DNA of 64,000 bases, from assembly GCA_022410635.1 (NCBI GenBank), contig JAJVDF010000210.1, positions 1,526,967-1,590,966 on the forward strand, in the 5' to 3' direction. Each line of letters starts with the position of its first letter. The stretch's first letter is position 1. A model generated the notes under the pieces. It did no database searches. It was not told where the DNA came from and saw nothing but the letters and a program-made list of their open reading frames with translations. This DNA is from Tretioscincus oriximinensis. Lineage: Eukaryota; Chordata; Lepidosauria; Squamata; Gymnophthalmidae. Below, one piece after another: positions 20,150-31,815 of this stretch. The position numbers and the translations under genes were made by a program.

Positions 20150-21215
20150 TAGACTGATGGAACCAGGGGTCTGTACTGGGACCTCTGCTTTTAAATATAT
20201 TCATAAACGTTCTGGATGCCAAGGTGAATACTGAAGTAGCCGAGTTCACTGACAACACTAGACTGTTCAGGCTAGTGAAAACTGAAAATGAGCTCCAGAG
20301 TGATCTATTGAAATTGGGTGAGTAGGCAACAAAGTGGCAAATGCACTTCAACTTAAGCAAATGCAAAGCCATGTACACTGGGGCAAAGAACCCCAATTAC
20401 TCCTACCAACTGATGGGAACCACGTTTTCCGTGACGGAGCAGGAAAAGGATCTTGGAGTATTGGTGGACAGTTCAATGAAGGTGTCAACCCAGTGTGCAG
20501 CAGCAGTGTGAAAACAAGTCAGCATGTGTTGTTTTGCATCTTATTAAATCTGTGGTGAGGCCCCATTTGGAATACTGTGTACAGTTCTGGTCACCACATC
20601 TCCAAAAGGGTATTGTGAAACTAGAGAACGTGCAGAAAAGGGCAGCAAGAATGATTTAGGGGCTGGAGCACTTCTGTTATGAAATCCAGCTGCAACATTT
20701 GGGCCTCTTCAGCCTCAAAAGACGGCGTTTGAGCGGTGATGTTATTGAAGTGTATAAAATCATGCACGGGATGAACAGGGTGAATAGAGAAAAAATATTT
20801 TCTATGTTGCGCAACACTAGGACCAGGTGGCATTCCTTGAAACTGTTGGGCAGAAGACAAGGAAAATATTTTTTTCACCCAGAAGGTCATCGGCCTTTGG
20901 AATTTACTTCCAGAAGATGTTGTGTTAGCTAGCAGCCTGGATAGGTTTAAGAGAGTATTGGACAAGTTCATGGACACCAAGGGTATAAACAGCTACTAGG
21001 TTGGATGTGTTGATGCTGCCTCTGAGATGGAGCAACAGGCAGTATTCTTGAAATACCATTTGCAGGAAGTTGAGAACAGGTGAAGATTTTTACTTCGTCT
21101 GTTCCAGACTTCCCAGATGCAGCTGGTGGGCCAATGTGTGAAACAGAAGGCTGGACTAGGTGGGCTCTGACCTGATTCAGCAGGGCTCCTCTTACATTCT
21201 TTTGTTCTTACGAAA
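20150..21215 (+). mobile_element. CR1 LINE, 1.07-kb 5'-truncated copy with dead RT
   Basis: It starts in the reverse transcriptase domain (segment encoding GSVLGPLLFNIFINDLD-like sequence, frame broken). The catalytic FADD motif is FTDN here (20244-20255), so the active site is lost. The [25 protein letters not shown] and RGDLIEVYKIMHG regions follow in order with several stops. The 3' end (GATGGAGCAACAGGC...CTGGACTAGGTGGGCTC) reaches about 21215. Confidence 0.88.
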
Positions 21216-22075
21216 TTCACGAAATAGCACACTTTGGCTTAGACTCCTATTAAGTGATCAGAACAGAGCAATTGTGTCCCAGATTGCTTGCTCCAATTAC
21301 AGACAATCCACCGTATTCATTCCCTCCTCTAATTATATACCTATTTAGGTCAGAATGGCAGGGGTAGTATATTCTGTATTCTATAGTGTTGGTATTACCA
21401 AAATAGACTGTTCACTTAAGCAACACTACCTTAAAGATGAAGCATATCTCTTTGGATTCAAAAGCAATGTAAGAATTATTTATGTCACATTGTTCTGCAA
21501 CCTTGCAAAAGCAGGCTATATTTATACCTTTTCTGGATGCAGCCCTGGTCTACCAAAGTCTAGACTCATGCTACCAATCTTTTTACTCTGTCAGTATCCA
21601 AGGTGCTACTTGATTTATTTGCCAGAAATGTTGATCCAGACTAACATGGCTAATTCTCTGACTTCTAGTTTTTCTTTCTTTTTTTTTTAATTTTTACTGA
21701 CACTGTACTACATATGATTTTCCTTTACAAATGTTTTTTTCTCTGTCTCCTAGTTACTGAATCGCTTTGAGGATATCCTCATCTTTAATTTATGCTGTTA
21801 AACATTTTTGTAGGGAAATTGCCTACTGCACTTGGTTTGTACTTTGCATTAGTAACATGCGATGTGGCTTCCCTCAAGATTAAAATCAAAGACGAATAGC
21901 TTTGAACTCTTCTAAAGAACACCATTTGCTAATTCATCTGAGATCAATAATGATTAAATGGATAATTTAGTAAACTTCGGTGCATACTTTAAAAATAGTT
22001 TTCTTTTTTAATTTAATGTAGTCATACATCCAGGAAAAGTGGAGAAAAAAGGAAAGATAGCAAACTGGAAATCTA
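21216..22075. other. Unannotated stretch
   Basis: No gene. The open frame 21355-21690 (+, 111 codons) ends in a poly-F run from a T-tract and is not recognised. Confidence 0.45.
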
Positions 22076-22530
22076 AAANTGGACTTTCTCTTTGAAAGCC
22101 TCAAAGCTCGGTTCGCTTTGGGTAATCACATCAAAGGCTTCCTCCTCACGATGAATTCATACCGAGATGGCAGCAACATCAAGTAGAATTTGCTCCACCA
22201 GGTCACACAAGTTCAACAATCCACTCGCTAAAAAGGCCTGTGTCTCGGATCCTCCAGCCACTGTTGTTTGTCCGATTTCATATCAGACTTCTGTAAAAGC
22301 CTTTGTAGGGCCTTCAGTAATGTGAACACGCTAAATCTTGCGAGACTTCGAAGCTCGGAGAAGAAGTTGGCTCTCGCCTCACAAAGAATGCTGGAAATCG
22401 TGGTAAGGCAAGTGCAGAAATGACTTCTGGGGCTTGTCATGTGATATGAATGCAAGGAAAGTAACAAAACAGTGTGGATAATTGAAGGCAGGTGAGGCGG
22501 AATCACAAATGTGTTTTTCTGAATTTATAA
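22076..22530 (-). pseudogene. Exon-like, CpG-rich segment with broken frames, unidentified
   Basis: On the minus strand a 92-codon frame starts within an AG-preceded stretch (TAAATTCAG then AAAAACACATTTG, near 22520) and reads protein-like sequence such as ILCEARANFFSELRSLARF. It ends at 22228. From about 22233 to 22083 another minus frame continues in similar style: AFLASGLLNLCDLVEQILL, an internal TGA, then EEEAFDVITQSEPSFEAFKE. A frameshift and a CGA-to-TGA change would explain both breaks. CpG is unusually frequent for this window. It could be a decayed gene copy or a chance run; the protein was not recognised. Confidence 0.35.
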
Positions 22531-23281
22531 TAAATAGCAGAATTAAACCTGTCGTGGGGAGCCTAGCCTTGAAGCCATTGGAGGATGCATTTCAATGGCA
22601 TNGCTGTGTTCTGCAATTATTGCAAACATAAGAGGCATGCCTTCTTCGTGCTTCTGACACAAATTGAGTCTACCAGTAATTCTGATCAAGGCCTCTGTTA
22701 TGTTTCTAATGCAGGGAGCATATCCCAGCTTGGGATGGGTCTCAATGATTTGTATTAATGAATGTAGATCAGTGAGGTCCAGACATTTGCTACAGGAGTT
22801 TCATGTTAAGTGCAGAAACAGCTGTTGTTCAACCATGTCTGGAATGGGGTCACTCTATTCCCATGTTATTCCCAACTGGGAATCTCTCCTAATATAGCCC
22901 TCCAGGTGCACCCTATCCCTGAAATCGTCACCTCCCTTCACACACATGTCGAGTCACTGCCTGTTCACTCTTCTAATACTTATTCAGGCAGCCCGACTGG
23001 TTGGTAGGGACTGGGTGTCTGGTGGTGCAGTGGTAAGGAAGCTGCTTAGTGGGCTCCTGGGAAACCACCTCATGGTCTCACAAAACCCTCTGGAGGCTTG
23101 GCATGTACAACATGGCCTACTGGCCAGACACCTCTACTACTAAGTTTGCGACTGCTTACTATGGCCTACTTTCATCACATGGATTCATGACTGCCTGCTA
23201 CTTTCAGTCANGTCTTTTTTTTCCAATTATATTTATTTAATTTTTTAGAAGCACAACAATTTGAACAATTACTGCCTCTTT
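22531..23281. other. Unannotated stretch
   Basis: No supported gene or familiar repeat. Confidence 0.45.
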
Positions 23282-23467
23282 TAGGCTGACCAGATGACCC
23301 CTTTTGGGGTGTGTGAAAACCCGGTTTTGTGGTGCCTCCCAGTTTTTCCTAAGGAAAAAAATAATAAAAAAAATATTTTGAAAAAAAAAAATTCCTCAGC
23401 AAAAACTGTGAGGCACTCCAAAACCTGGTTTCTACCCCCCCAAAAAAGGGGTCATCTGATCAGCCTA
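23282..23467. mobile_element. hAT-like MITE (family M)
   Basis: The termini TAGGCTGACCAGATGACCCC and its complement at 23449-23467 (one mismatch) enclose a mostly palindromic body. It is close in sequence to the copy at 50993-51185. Flanking 8-mers do not match, so the target duplication has decayed or a flank was lost. Confidence 0.8.
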
Positions 23468-24174
23468 TATATGATTACAACATATTTGCGCATCCTTCAT
23501 TTTTATTCCCTTCCCCCCACCCACTTCCCTCCCCCCTAGTGGTTGCATGAAGATTCATTTATTCAAAGGAAATATATCAAATTAATTTTATATATTGTGG
23601 ATGGATGGATCGTATTTTGTATTAAGTAATCCTTTATTTTAAACCAATTATTTTTAACTTCTGTAATTTTCCTAATATCATATGAAAAATTAACTCTGGC
23701 TGAATTAATTTCTATCGCCATTTTTTTGAATAGATATTCTTGCCATCTCCATAAAGCTCTGTATGAGGGGTCCCTCCATCCCCTCACTTTCAGTCATGTC
23801 AATGTCTGTTTGCTGTTTGGTTGGTGCAGCTTGAAGCTGCAGGTTTTTGTGGCATGCATGACAGAACTAAGCAGTAATGACAAGCAGGTGTGACTAGAAT
23901 GACACATGCTGACATGCGCAGGTAGATAGGTAGGTCACGGTGGGAGCAGTGAAGAAGGTGCATCAGAGTGCAGTGGGCCTGGGCCCAGTTAGAGATGCTA
24001 ATGGAAACCCAGGAGCCCTCCAGAAATAATGACCATTTGTCCCAATTTTTGGAAAGCTCTGGGATTTCCCATATGATCTGGAATAGTTGATAAACCTAGT
24101 TTAAAGGAACATATTTTGCTTTAATGTATGGCTTTTATCTCCACTCATTAACATGTCTTGGTTCTTTGTGTCAT
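23468..24174. other. Unannotated stretch
   Basis: No gene or familiar repeat recognised. Confidence 0.45.
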
Positions 24175-24428
24175 AATATTTATTTATTTATTTGTATTTA
24201 TATCCCGCCCTATACCTGAAGGTCTCAGGGTGGCCTACCTTAGGATGATGCACATAGCTTTTGTTGCTTTCTCCACAACAGACGCCCAGTGGAGTAGGTA
24301 GGGCTGAGAGAGTTCAAAGAACTGTGATTGGCCCAAGGTCACCCAGGTGGCTTCATGGAGGAGTGGGGAATCAAACCAGGAGACTACCAGAGACCTACAC
24401 TCTAATCACTACACCAAACTGGCTCCTT
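24175..24428 (-). mobile_element. tRNA-derived SINE (Sauria-like) with L2-like tail
   Basis: On the minus strand the head reads GGAGCCAGTTTGGTGTAGTG with box A at about 24399-24416 and box B as GGTTTGATTCCCC (24365-24377). GTGACCTTGGGCCAATCAC follows, as in squamate Sauria SINEs. The 3' side at 24178-24238 is an L2-type tail (CACCCTGAGACCTTCAGG, GGGCGGGATATAAATA). The tail may be a separate abutting repeat. Confidence 0.75.
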
Positions 24429-25040
24429 AANAATATATTTATGTACATCTATACAGAAATGAAACACTGTATATTAAGGTAATGCAGTTATATTTGAAAT
24501 GAGAAAATATTTCTGAAGAAAATAAGCAGCATAAAATATCATAAATTCTTTGTCTTAAAGAAGAGCATGGGCAGAGGNGGGTGGCTTTTTGTATACCAAA
24601 ATCTTCAGAATTGCTGATATGGTTTCCAAATCATATTTTATACTTATCCACGGATACTTTTCTTGCTGTGCTAAAATAGAAGGAAGTGTACAGAGAGTTA
24701 TATATAAAGTGTGACAAATGGATTGGTGGCCTTAAAAAAATACTACCCCATCTAAAAAGAAAATAACACTCGATGTTCTAAAGAGAAACATAATGGTTAA
24801 AAAAATCATCAACCTTAGGGCCACAAGTATACTGTTAAAAGAGAGAGAGAGAAATTTAATAAACTGTTTTAAGCAGTCTACTTTGGATCTTTTGGAAAGA
24901 GAAGTCTTAAAGGAAGAAACCTTACTTGTTAATTAACACTAAAAAGGTTCTATGCAGTTTTAAGTATTTGTGTTACAGAATTAGTTTTAATATGCATTTG
25001 GCTTAGAATATGAAGATACCTAGGTCTTTTTTTNAAAAAA
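24429..25040. other. Unannotated stretch
   Basis: AT-rich; no recognised feature. Confidence 0.45.
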
Positions 25041-25115
25041 TCCAGGAAAGGGGCTAGTGGCATTTAGAGACACGTCTACTTCTTCAGATGCTTCCTCAGA
25101 TACTACTTCTTCTTG
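25041..25115 (-). repeat. Family P repeat, deleted copy
   Basis: TCCAGGAAAGGGGCTAGTGG and GTCTACTTCTTCAGATGC are present, but about 40 bp between them, including one stem II strand and GAAA, is missing. Confidence 0.65.
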
Positions 25116-25319
25116 TTTTTAAGGAAAAAGCTTGTAATTTTTATTAATACACAGAATAAAGTTGATTATAACTTCTCAATATAAATAAAAGGTATGAATG
25201 TCCTCACTTCCTGAAGATCTGATTGTATGTGTATGTTTGTGTATGTGTGTGCGCGCAATATATTTTAAGGATGTAGCCTGCTATACCCTTAAAATGTGCG
25301 GCATAGCCGTGCACATGCA

Positions 25320-25625
25320 AGAAGATGAAGAAGAGCAACAGCAGCAACAACAACAATTGGTTTTTTGCTGTGGCTTTCAAAGTTATTTTTCACCCGGAGG
25401 CTTAGATTCTATCTTGCCCACCACGCTGCAGTAGTTCCCATTTATCCAGTTGCAGTCTGTTGCAATTTTTTTGCAATTCTTGCTTTCAAATAGCTGGGTT
25501 GGCTAGATCTGCAGACTAGTAGGTGCTGCTCACCCGTCTCCGTGTCCGACACAGGGCATCAAAACCTCATATCTCAGATGGGAGATTGTCTGCTTAGCGA
25601 CTGCACCATTCATGCAGGCACCCTG
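25320..25625 (-). mobile_element. tRNA-derived SINE (family B)
   Basis: A GAA/CAA-rich tail (25320-25360) precedes a reversed family B body: TTGCAATTCTTGCTTTCAAA, TAGCTGGGTTGGCTAGATC, then GCTGCTCACCCGTCTCC and a degenerate tRNA-like head ending near 25620 (CATTCATGCAGGCACC). Confidence 0.75.
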
Positions 25626-26640
25626 AGAATATGAGCCATAATCCTCTGCATTCCTATGGTTTCTCTTATAGCCAAAACATGGTTTAGGGATATGTTTGTC
25701 TTAGACAATTGAGCTGCTTGTAGAGGGACGAAAGAGGTGATTCTGAATGCAATCCAATGAACTTTGGGACAGGAACTGAATTCATTTGCAAAAGGAAAAC
25801 CCTTTCACAGGACTATGCGCCTTGGCCAGGTGAGAATTATCTTACCAAAAGCAAGAATTTTAAGTGCATTTTTTGTTTGGGAAGGGTAGGGGAAAGCTAC
25901 TAAGGAGAGTGCCTCTTAGCCAAATCATTATACCCAAATTGTTTCCTCCCTCCCTCCTTCCTTTTTCTCCTTCCCCAATTAAAAAGTCATTTGAGTTAAG
26001 CTCATTGACCACTTATTTACAAATACACATTCATACACATATATGCACAAGGCTGGGATATATTCAATTGCTGTAAAAACCCACAAGAGACTGTTTTGTT
26101 AGCAGCAGTAATCAACCCAAACATTACAAGTGTGCTTTAGGCTAAACAAATCGGCCTGTGGCAGTACAAGTGTGATTCTGCTTTGAAAAGCCTCATCATC
26201 ATTGCTCGAGCATACAGGTTACATGAACGCCACATCAGAATGCAGCTGAGCTAATGTATATATATATATAAATTCATAGGGGAGATAAGGCTGAGAGATT
26301 CTGCCTCTTCAGAGTCAACGGCCTCCTTCACTTCTCTTTTTCTTCTCATTTCTCTTGCAGGAGGAGGAAGAGAGACAGATGCTTTCCTGACAGCTATTCC
26401 AGATGCTACATAAATATTCCAACACTGAGCAACGCCTCTCTCATCTCTTATGTAAAAAAAATTGCAGCTCTCAGAATTCTCTGAGAAATACCTGATAGAT
26501 CAGTGAATTATGAAGGCAGACAAAGGCTTCTAAAAGGAGATTATGGCCCTGTAAGTGCTTAACGTCAAATCTGAAAAAGCTGCAGGAAGCCAAGGAATAT
26601 AGAAGTCAAATGCTCAAATTGCTTGCCACCGTAATGCTCT
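25626..26640. other. Unannotated stretch; conserved-element candidate at 26.08-26.26 kb
   Basis: Apparently low-copy. The section 26080-26260 is high-complexity, free of repeat words, and lacks open frames, which is the usual look of conserved non-coding DNA. A (TA)n run is at about 26255-26271. Confidence 0.35.
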
Positions 26641-26649
26641 GATACCTAC

Positions 26650-26885
26650 ATCCCTGCTTAGAAAGGGTAAAAACTGATAGCCAGTCTGGTTTTAGTCTCC
26701 TAGATCGATTCCTCACTCCTACATGAAGCCAACTGGGTGACCTTGGGCCAGTCACACTTAATTGGAGCTTTTTAGACCCGCATACTACGCAAGGTATCTG
26801 TTGTGAAGGGAAGAACAGAAAGTTATGTGAGCTGCTTTGATTCCCTTCGAGTTGAAGAAAATGGGGTATAAAAATAAACTGTTAT
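26650..26885 (+). mobile_element. Sauria-like SINE, head decayed
   Basis: GATAGCCAGTCTGGTTTTAG is the tRNA-like start, CTGGGTGACCTTGGGCCAGT the central domain, and GAGCTGCTTTGATTCCCTTC with ATGGGGTATAAAAATAAA the Bov-B-type tail. Box A is partly deleted. Confidence 0.7.
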
Positions 26886-26889
26886 CTTT

Positions 26890-27240
26890 CTATCATGGTG
26901 AGGCACAGTGGTACAGAGAGTAAACATTTTGATCTTCCTCTGTCTTTCAACAGGGAGAATGGAGTTCACGGCCCATGTCAGCTACGGCAGAGGTTAACGC
27001 CCTCTACTGGCCTCAGCTGCAGACAACTGTTCAAAAGTTCTTTGCAATTAGATAAGTGGGTTCCACCATAATGTGGTGGGGAAGATAGAATGTAAGCCTT
27101 CAGGCAAAAAAATAAAATAAAATGAAAGCTGCTTTAAGTCCCTCTGAGTGAGAAAAGTGGGTTATAAAACCCCACTTTGTCATCATCTTTGTCATCGTCT
27201 TCTTCTTCGTCATCTTTGTCGTCATCTTCTTCCGTCAGTT
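26890..27240 (+). mobile_element. tRNA-derived SINE (family B) with TCATCTTTG tail
   Basis: The body GGTGGGGAAGATAGAATGTA, AAGCTGCTTTAAGTCCC and AGAAAAGTGGGTTATAAAAC match family B. The tail (27178-27236) is a mixed TCTTCG/TCATC microsatellite. It sits directly behind another SINE. Confidence 0.7.
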
Positions 27241-27384
27241 GCTCTTGTGTTGTTTGGAAAACCCATAGCATTTGAAGACTAGAAGAAGCTTCTGTGATGT
27301 CATCTGTGCAGAATCCGCAGGACGATCTCTCTCTACCCTTTATTAGACTAGCAAGTACATACATATGGACATGAAAAATGAAAA

Positions 27385-27478
27385 TGCTTAAGGACATAGG
27401 AGAAATCCTGCTGGATCAGATTATAGCTTCTCTAATCCAGCATTCGGTCTCACACAGTTGCACACCAATTACTTTTGG
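27385..27478 (-). mobile_element. CR1 terminal fragment
   Basis: It reads GGACATAGGAGAAATCCTGC then CTCTAATCCAGCATTCGGTC and TCACACAG, a short reversed CR1 3' end. Confidence 0.75.
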
Positions 27479-28019
27479 GCATGTGTTTTATTTAATTTTA
27501 AAAAGCCTGGTATTCAAGAAACAGTTTTACTATTACATATATGTAACGTATGCAGTGCAAAAACACTTGCCTGTTGGGTTTAGTCCTTATATGAAGAAAC
27601 ACAAAAATGAAAACAAAATATCCTGATAGAAGAAAATCTGCTCTTTTCAGTGGTAATAATAATAAAAAAAGATTGGAGGTATCAAAGATAGGACATTGAA
27701 AATAACCAAAGTTATGTACATAAGAACTGATACTAACTTTGAACACTTATATTTCTTCAGTTACTTGGAAGCACAGTCATGCAAATTGCCAGCATTTTTC
27801 TCAGGAGTATTTTGAGTACATCTACCAAAGCTTGACCTTAGATCAAGTATTTCCAAAATTATAGCAGGCTAAACGTGACTGTAAGTTTTGTCATCAACCA
27901 AGTTTGAGCCTGAACCATTTAAAAAGCAAGAGGAACAGGCAAGTGGATTTTTGCCAGTTTGTTAAGCCATAACAGTTGTGCAGGTTTGCCAAGTTTTGCC
28001 TCTATACTACTACCACTTC
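27479..28019. other. Unannotated stretch
   Basis: No feature recognised. Confidence 0.4.
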
Positions 28020-28265
28020 CATTTTTACAGCTTCTGAAAGTTGACCAATACAGTGATGCAGCTCATACAACGTTTTGGACCCTTTATTTGAAGTCCCCTA
28101 GAACCTCCGACTTTTAGTATTATGACGTATTTTTGCACATCACAATTTTATGTCATAAGGAAGGCCTGTTGCAAATTTCATCAAAATCTGAGAAGGAGTG
28201 GTGTGGTCCACTGGTCCACTTGACACGTAACAGCTCCTATATATAATCTGATTTTGCTTAGAACT
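28020..28265 (+). repeat. Possible old transposon 3' end
   Basis: GCAAATTTCATCAAAATCTG and a terminal CTCCTATATATAATCTGA recall a sequence style found near the ends of several animal repeat families. Assignment to a class is uncertain. Confidence 0.3.
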
Positions 28266-29779
28266 AGTTATGTCCCTTGTGGGGAACACAGGCGAACAAA
28301 GCATCTGAGAAACAGGGAAAAATTATGAAACAGCAATAGTACCAATTAAACATCCGCATAAAATCCTGGATAGAGCGTTGGACCTTTAATGGATGAAGCA
28401 GGCATTAGAAACTGCACCTGGAGAAACGTAATCTCTTCTATAGCCATTATAGATCCAAAGCTCTACCCTCTATTTAATGTGGGAACCCTAAAGTAAGTAC
28501 CAATAGCAGAGAACAGTATTCACTCTTTTAATTGGATGACTCTGGCAAACAATCCAGAGTGCAAAAATTAGTGTGATTCTGTACTGTGGTACCAGTTATC
28601 AACAAAAACAAAATGCCCAGCTTCTGGTTTCTCATCTTCTGACAGAATTTCTGTTTCTGGTTTAGTGGTTCTTAGTTGTATTTCTGCCTGCTTTTCTATG
28701 CTGTTTTTTCATGANANGTGCTCATTACAAAAGCTTGGATGCCCAGCAGTTTCATGAACTAGCAGCAGCCCAAATNTGAGGAGGGTGAAACAGCTGGTGT
28801 TGTGCTGGCAACAGGGCCTGCTGGGAAGTGTTGTCTTAGCAGTAGACTTCCTCTTTCACCCAGTCAGTATGTGGCCCTGTACTGCAGATTACAGCTCCAA
28901 GCCAGTACCACAGCTAGCCCTGAGGTAGAGATTACCTCTTTGTCCAATCTGCACCCAGTCCTGCCCACAGAAATATGTTTTCTGCTTACAGGAAGATGAC
29001 TGGGGGACCTGTCTATACCAGATCACCTTCTGCCCATGGGTATGGGGTCTAAGGAAGACTCCAGAATAAATCAGTAGTAGTAACAACAACAACAATAATA
29101 ATAATGGCACCAGAATACTGCCCCATGCAGAATCACCTTTAAAGAAACAAAAGTACCCAAATGTTATCATAGCAGGAAAATAATATTCCTAGAATTATGG
29201 ACAGAAAATTGGTTGAAAACTGGAAAGAAATGTTCTTTCCACTCTAGCTGCTATGTCGTTAGGTGTAAAATTGAGGCCTGGAGAATATTTGACAAATTCC
29301 TAATGAAACGATATTCTCTTTTGGCAAAAAGAGTCCTCAGATGTGTTATCCTTTTCAAATATTTCTCTGTGCGAAAATGCAGTGATAAAAGACCCACAGG
29401 AAAATCATTCTACCAAATCTTAGAATAAAGTAATTGTGGGAACTTAGTTGCTGTGGAGATTTTCCACAGCGAAAATGTTAACAGTCCAACTTGCAAAAAG
29501 GTATTGCAAATTTTGTGAGAGGTTAGCCAATTTTGCGCTATTGCTAGGAAATAGTCCAAGGAATTAGCAGGGACAGAGCATTGCCTCAGCTGATTGCTTC
29601 ACTATTTCCCAGTCATCCTGAAATCATACTTAAACTTACAGTAAGTGTATCTTATGCGACTAATGCTTAAGTAACTTGCAGTGAAATACAAAGACTGTAT
29701 TCTACCCTGTTTGTGTTCTACACATCCAGGGCTCAAATCTGTTCTGTGTCACATAGGACAAACTACAATTCTGTCACAC
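28266..29779. other. Unannotated stretch
   Basis: No supported gene. A short AAC/AAT microsatellite lies at about 29080-29104. Confidence 0.45.
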
Positions 29780-30085
29780 ACTGCTCAGTCACTTAGGAAT
29801 TCGTCTCTCGTCTGGGAGATCAGGTTTCGAAGCCCTGTGTGGGACGTGGGGAGGGGTGAGCACCTTCCACTAGCCTGTAGTTCTAGCCAACCCAGCTATT
29901 CGAAAGCAATAACTGCAAGAAATTGCAACTGTCTGCAAGTAGATACATGGGAACCACCAGAGTCGGGTGGGGAAGATAGAATGTGAGCCTTCAGGCAAAA
30001 ATACCCTTGTAAGCCGCTTTGAGTCCCTTTGAAAGGTGAGAAAAAGTGGGGTATAAGAACCCAGTTCTTCTTCTTCTTCTTCCCA
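29780..30085 (+). mobile_element. tRNA-derived SINE (family B)
   Basis: Box B GGTTTCGAAGCCC is intact at 29823-29835, and a box A-like ACTGCTCAGTCACTTAGGAA precedes it. The full body and a (TTC)n tail at about 30064-30082 follow. One of the two best-preserved members here, with 58.42 kb. Confidence 0.85.
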
Positions 30086-30959
30086 TGGGTTGGAGTGGTG
30101 TAGCAGCCATTTTACTCCCCACCACCACAGCCCATTGTCCAGGGCATGTGTACCTTTTGCATCCCCTAGCTCCAGCCCTGCATGTTTTCATCCAGTTGTG
30201 GTAAAGGAGGGATTGTAAATTAAGTAAAACACAGAAAGACTAGAATACAGCCTCAGTATTTCCTGCTCCTGGACCGAAAGCAGAATTTTNTTTGCTTGAA
30301 GGAGTGCTAAAGACAGGAAACATTTCATCCAGGGAGCATGCAACAGTTCATTATCAAAATGTACAAAGGTGGGCTGACCTAATCATTGCTGTTGGATTCT
30401 TATCATTTTGCATATATTCAGTGGCATTGAAATGTAGAGAAACACTGAGAATTGTTTTTCAAACCCATGTGCAAATGTTCCTTAGCACTGTCCTTCAGCT
30501 TCACAAATATACTTCCTCCTCCTGTGACCTAGGACACGATGCTTTTTCCCTTCTTCTGAAATCTTTACTAATTATTGGATTTCACATCCTTCTTACATTG
30601 GACTCTCACACTGAGCTTGTAATTACAATGACAGGAGAGTGTTCCATTAATTGCTGCCTTTTGCCTCCCAGATTTGTGGGTTAATTGGTAATATGTACAT
30701 GCAATGTTCTTCCTCAAGATGTTCTATATTACAGTAATTAACTTCCTATCACGGCCTGCAGACATTATTAACCATTTTGTTGCAGATTACATAAGGATTA
30801 CTAACGTGAGGATATCAGAGGCCAGGAAAAAGTTACATTTCCATAGCCACCTCTCTGGTATCCCTACATCCCTTCCTATGGAAATTGGGTAGGCATGAGA
30901 CTGCATCAAATCACTCCAATGATATGACTGAAGGGACCACTATTGAAAATCTGTTGCTT
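30086..30959. other. Unannotated stretch; conserved-element candidate
   Basis: No recognised repeat. From about 30540 to 30890 the sequence is rich in TAATTA/TTAATTG homeodomain-type words and has high complexity. A 130-codon frame at 30292-30684 begins at TTG and shows no domain. Confidence 0.35.
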
Positions 30960-30964
30960 AGAAA

Positions 30965-31195
30965 TTCTAGCAAAGGGNTTGTAGTATNCTAGAGATTAAC
31001 AAGAGAAAGGTAGACNGCATGGGTTTTGGTAGGCGTCTACTTCTTCAGATGCTAAGGAACAATTGCCATGGGACAGATTCGATGTTGTTATTTCCAGTAT
31101 CTAGTTATTTGTTACGTGTAATCTGTCCCTAGGCACTTGTGCCCCAGCTTCTGAAGAAGTAAACTTGCCTATGAAAGTTCATACTGCCTACCTTA
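30965..31195. repeat. Family P palindromic repeat, left part
   Basis: TTCTAGCAAAGGG starts the left arm; GTCTACTTCTTCAGATGC (minus-strand motif ending at 31052) and CTTCTGAAGAAGTAAACTTG (31149-31168, plus) are the two arms. GAAA is kept in the right arm. The P sequence resumes at 31768 after an insertion. Confidence 0.7.
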
Positions 31196-31452
31196 ATCAT
31201 TATCATCATCTTCATGGCATAGCTTCATAAGGAAAAATCTATGAAGAGAGGGCAGGTCCACTGGTGGCTAATAAAGCCAATGTGGGATAAGCAGGTTCAG
31301 TAGGTTTTATCTGCATGTGGAGAAGCAATTTGCTGCTAGGGCAGGCCAATGACCTACTAGCCCACTGGTCAATATCAAGAGATTTCTTTTTGGGTAGGCA
31401 ATGATCCTTCAGCGTAGCCGTTTCTTTAATTATGGCTACGGCTACGGCTATG

Positions 31453-31568
<116 letters not shown>

Positions 31569-31569
31569 C

Positions 31570-31765
31570 ACCTTTTTCACCAAAAGGTAGTTCACATAGC
31601 TTTTGTTTCTTTCTCCACAACAGAAAACCTGAGAAGCAAGCAGGGTTGAGAGAGTTCTAAAGAACTGTCACCCAGCTGGCATCAGTGAAGGAATGTAGAA
31701 TTGAACTGGGAGACTACCAGGTAAGAGTCCAGCACTCTAACCATTACACTACATTGGCTCTCTTT
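31570..31765 (-). mobile_element. Sauria-like SINE nested in family P
   Basis: On the plus strand TTCACATAGCTTTTGTTTCT, AGAGAGTTCTAAAGAACTG and GGGAGACTACCAGG are shared with the SINE at 24.2 kb. The head, in reverse, reads GAGCCAATGTAGTGTAATGG. It splits the P element at 30965-31815. Confidence 0.75.
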
Positions 31766-31767
31766 TC

Positions 31768-31815
31768 ACTTGTTAGTCTCCAAAGTGCTGCAAGCCCCCT
31801 TGTAAAATTTCTGGA
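31768..31815. repeat. Family P repeat, right end after nested insertion
   Basis: ACTTGTTAGTCTCCAAAGTG and GCAAGCCCCCTTGTAAAATT continue the right arm of the P copy that stops near 31195. Confidence 0.65.

Noticed and set aside
23274..23475. 8-bp target duplication around the MITE at 23282-23467
   Set aside because: The flanking 8-mers GCCTCTTT and TATATGAT do not match.
27134..27397. Acidic (DDKDDEEEDDD) open frame on the minus strand
   Set aside because: The acidic run is the pyrimidine tail of a SINE read in reverse.
30292..30684. 130-codon open frame on the plus strand
   Set aside because: It begins with TTG and has no recognisable domain; the hydrophobic run alone is not evidence.
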